Part shown: one piece after another, positions 29,308-31,972 of the stretch
Position numbering within the stretch: position 1 is the first letter of the stretch
Layout: each line of letters starts with the position of its first letter
Origin: Ophiothrix spiculata
Lineage: Eukaryota > Echinodermata > Ophiuroidea > Amphilepidida > Ophiotrichidae
Length of the DNA stretch: 31,972 nt
Assembly (NCBI GenBank): GCA_000969725.1
Contig: JXSR01S019646.1
Direction: 5' to 3' (one strand)
Program-made: the position numbers and the translations under genes
The notes under the pieces: generated by a model
What the model saw: the letters and a program-made list of their open reading frames with translations, nothing else
What the model was told of the DNA's origin: nothing
Database searches by the model: none

Positions 29308-30424
29308 GTAGCTTGAACTTGCCTTGAAGTAAAAAATTACAAATAATTCTGAAGTGATCAGGCTATGATGCAAAACATATTGATGTACAGCTCAACGATG
29401 ATTAGCCTACAAGGAAGATATTGAGTGCTCTCCTATCTCCCTTTTTAATCAAAGACTGCCTCCCCCCTTTCCTCGTCTTAATCAAATAGTTCATCACACC
29501 TGCTTGGATCTAAATGATCAAGAATGAACTATTTGAGAAAGGTTATCACTTGGTTATCGAAAACACCCAATTACTTCAGCATACAGACATGTTTGTCTTG
29601 TAAATTTCCAAATGACTTCTTTATTTGCTTTCTTAGGTAGATGGTTACTTGATGAAGTAGTGTTACATTTTTGGAATTAAAGCGAATTAATTTGTTTAAT
29701 TTTCATATTGAGTTGATAATTAAACGACTGATAAGCAATCAATGAATTAACAGGACTTTGATTTGCTCATTTTATTCAAGGTAATAATTAAATTAGAAAT
29801 AGCAAAATGGATAAGACAAGTGACCATTTTAAGCTATAAAATATTTTAGTAACTTACTAACATGACCAAACTTCGAGGCAGTTTACGACACCTAAACAAA
29901 CTAACAAACTTCCGAAGATCATTGAGTCATGAATACACAAAATATAGTTTCTTGGAACTAAATTACTGTACTAGTCAGGTCTGGTATGTAAAATCAGTTC
30001 ATTCATAAATACAATGTATTTGAATTATCAAAATAATAATGACTTCATCTAGAATTCAAGGTACCATTCTTGAATTAGAATCCCAATCTGTTGAACTTAA
30101 AAATATCTTGTTTGACAATGCAATCCTTCAGAAATGTGTCATATACTCTTTTAAAATACCATTTAGGTAGGCCTACATTGTAACAACTAACATTTCCAAA
30201 ATTTTAGAATTGTGAATATGATGACAGAAAATGAAATCTATGATATTTTCATTTTTAATTGAACAACCTGCTGTATAAACAATGACAAAAAAATCAGAAT
30301 GATTAAGCACTTACTATGCTTGTAAACTTTGTAAATTTATCAGAATTCACAGATTTCTTTGACATTTTATTTCAACACGTTTTGAAATCTGTACAACATT
30401 TCAATTAAAATTTCACATGTTATT
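29308..30424. other. No gene seen
   Basis: AT-rich sequence with a small hairpin (aaatagttcat and atgaactattt, about 29487-29536) and TAGGCCTA at 30168-30175. No exon or element boundaries could be supported. Confidence 0.4.
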
Positions 30425-30720
30425 CCATATTCATCAGCAGCAGCAGCAGCAGCATCTCAATTCTGGGGGGCAAAACAAATTTCTGGGAGCAGCAAAAAAA
30501 TTGGAAAAAATTAACCAACAAATTTTTTCGGACAAATTTGTTTATTTTGGCTAAAAAACATCTATTTTTTGCTAAAATAATGATATTTTTAGTGAAATAC
30601 ACGCGAAGCGCACAAATTTGTACATTTAATGTCAAAATGATCAATAAAACGGGGTAATTGAGCGCTAAAAGCTTCTGATTTTTTTTTTCTGGGGGGGAAA
30701 TATTTCCCCCCTGCCACTGA
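30425..30720. mobile_element. Dispersed-repeat remnant beginning at a (CAG)n run
   Basis: A CAG/AGC microsatellite (about 30434-30454) leads into gggggg / cccccc-containing sequence, with ctgggggggaaatatttccc near 30690-30710 and acgcgaagcgcacaaatttg near 30600-30620. These strings resemble repeats I recall from marine invertebrate genomes. The 109-codon minus-strand frame over it is not a recognised protein. Family and boundaries are uncertain. Confidence 0.4.
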
Positions 30721-30932
30721 TATTCATGCATCCAAAATATTATCAACATTTTCTAGAGTAAATATGCATTATCATTCTTAAATTAAGAAGTTCTTACTTG
30801 TAGTATATGAATGTAACAGGACTAGGGTTGAGCAATGTGTCTTGGAAATCTTGTGTAAAATATAGGACAATGAAATGGTATCCATGACACAAGACTGAAA
30901 ACAAAAGCAAACAGGGCGTCATAGCAACAGAT

Positions 30933-31470
30933 TGTCTCCATCCCAGTAGGAGGTGTTATGAGATACACCCTACATTGACGTAAAAAGGTGACTGACTCAC
31001 TAGTGTTCAGTCCAAATACCGATTCTGGTAGGGTAAGGCTGGGGCAACCTGGAACATGTGTCAAGCTGTCTCCATTATCCTGTGGGAGGTGTCATGAGAT
31101 ACACCCTACATTGATGTAAAAAGGTGACTGACTCACTAGTGTTCGGTCCAAATATCGATTCTGGTAGAGTGGGCCGGGGCAACCTGGAACATGTGTCAAG
31201 CTGTCTCCATGATCCTAGTAGGAGGTGTCATAAGATACACCCTACATTGATGTACAAAGGTGACTGACTCACTAGTATTCTGCTCGGTACAAATACTGAT
31301 TCTGGTAGGGTGGGCTGGGGCAACCTGGAACATGTGTCAAGCTGTCTCCATAAGATACACCTTACATTGATGTATAAAGGTGACTGACTAACTATGTAAT
31401 GTTCTGTCCAATTACTGATCTTGTGCTGAGATCAACTGGTAGGGTTGGCTGGGAGAATCTGGAACATATC
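30933..31470. repeat. ~134-bp tandem repeat, four copies
   Basis: Units start tgtctccat at 30933, 31067, 31202 and 31343 (steps of 134, 135 and 141 bp). Each contains agatacacc(c/t)tacattga, gtgactgactcacta, a GGTGT...ACACC hairpin and gg(c)aacctggaacatgtgtca. The fourth copy lacks about 20 bp after its start and has diverged most. No conserved reading frame runs through the copies. Confidence 0.85.
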
Positions 31471-31838
31471 TAGTTCAACATTATTATTAGGTTTCACTTG
31501 AGGGAACCAAATAACACCAAATATTTTTACACAATAGAAATACTCAGAGTACAATGTAGGCAAAATATGGGAATTTCAGCAACCTCCTAAGCATGAAATT
31601 TGCACTTTTGAATGGAAAGTGTCCTCTTGGTTGGAAGACGAATTACCCATCCAACTGACACTAATACGCAATTTTCAAGAGTCAGCTTGCAAGGAAATTC
31701 CCAAAGGGGTAGCATCTTGCAAAGTGCTCCATTCAACATGTTCAACAAATCATTTAAACATCATTGATGACTATTCAATTTTGTTACTATAAGCTCCAGT
31801 AGGAAACCTCATGTGTTCCCATTTACCAAGGTTGGCAC

Positions 31839-31921
31839 GATTTAAATCAATTGATTTAAATCACGATTTAAATCGCGATTTAAATCAAATGATTTTTTTA
31901 AAAAAATCATTGATTTAAATC
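31839..31921. repeat. GATTTAAATC palindrome cluster at the window edge
   Basis: Five copies of the perfect 10-bp palindrome GATTTAAATC start at 31839, 31853, 31865, 31877 and 31912. Two of them joined by CG form a perfect 22-bp palindrome (31865-31886). A perfect 24-bp palindrome of TGATT, T-run, A-run and AATCA type lies at 31888-31911. The element probably continues beyond the window. Confidence 0.8.
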
Positions 31922-31972
31922 AAGATTTTAGATTTTCTTGATTTTTTCACTTTCTTATCAGAATTTTCAATA

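Noticed and set aside
30420-30749. 109-codon minus-strand open frame over the CAG run
   Set aside because: The frame covers low-complexity and dispersed-repeat sequence with no recognisable domain.
3-31972. Possible second host gene elsewhere in the window
   Set aside because: Apart from the SPIRE exon, no frame combined splice sites, composition and family resemblance. Short exons could still be missed by eye.

Overview
This window is eukaryotic nuclear DNA from an animal. It is AT-rich, with no operons, ribosome binding sites or long reading frames, and it is packed with short inverted-repeat elements and tandem repeats. One convincing coding exon is present. The palindromic octamer TAGGCCTA is strongly over-represented, there are many miniature inverted-repeat transposable elements (MITEs), and a fragment of a non-LTR retrotransposon with a restriction-like endonuclease is present. 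Together these suggest a marine invertebrate deuterostome (echinoderm or hemichordate-like). That assignment is inference from style of sequence, not proof.

Host gene: the minus-strand exon at 12784-13014 has clean splice sites at both ends, is phase 0/0 and is 77 codons long. It encodes the second half of the KIND domain of a SPIRE actin nucleator. No other SPIRE exon was recognised, so most of the window is probably intronic or intergenic DNA around this exon. Transcription would run from high to low coordinates.

Repeats, left to right: MITEs at 1.6, 2.4 and 4.0 kb; a 1-kb array built from the palindrome CCATGG (5.64-6.62 kb); a 1.06-kb diverged giant palindrome centred near 7512; MITEs at 8.66-9.10, 9.12-9.34 and 10.24-10.61 kb; a tandem duplication at 9.92-10.21 kb; two compact MITEs and an ~80-bp tandem repeat at 11.36-12.05 kb; a tRNA-derived SINE and a hAT-type MITE abutting the SPIRE exon (12.46-12.76 kb); a mixed direct/inverted block at 13.7-14.35 kb; a SINE-like head joined to a nested foldback (15.36-15.60 kb); MITEs at 17.2, 21.6, 23.0, 24.8 and 26.5 kb; a retrotransposon 3' fragment at 27.3-28.4 kb; a four-copy 134-bp tandem repeat at 30.9-31.5 kb; and a GATTTAAATC palindrome cluster at the right edge.

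The most striking pattern is a three-member MITE family (14640-14841, 18675-18875, 28634-28843). The members share ends and spacing, but each carries a different internal stem motif, replaced coordinately at about 45-bp intervals with both halves of the hairpins changing together. A second pair of elements (2382-2609 and 9121-9340) shows a similar swap of internal palindromes behind a shared TTTCACTAA terminus.
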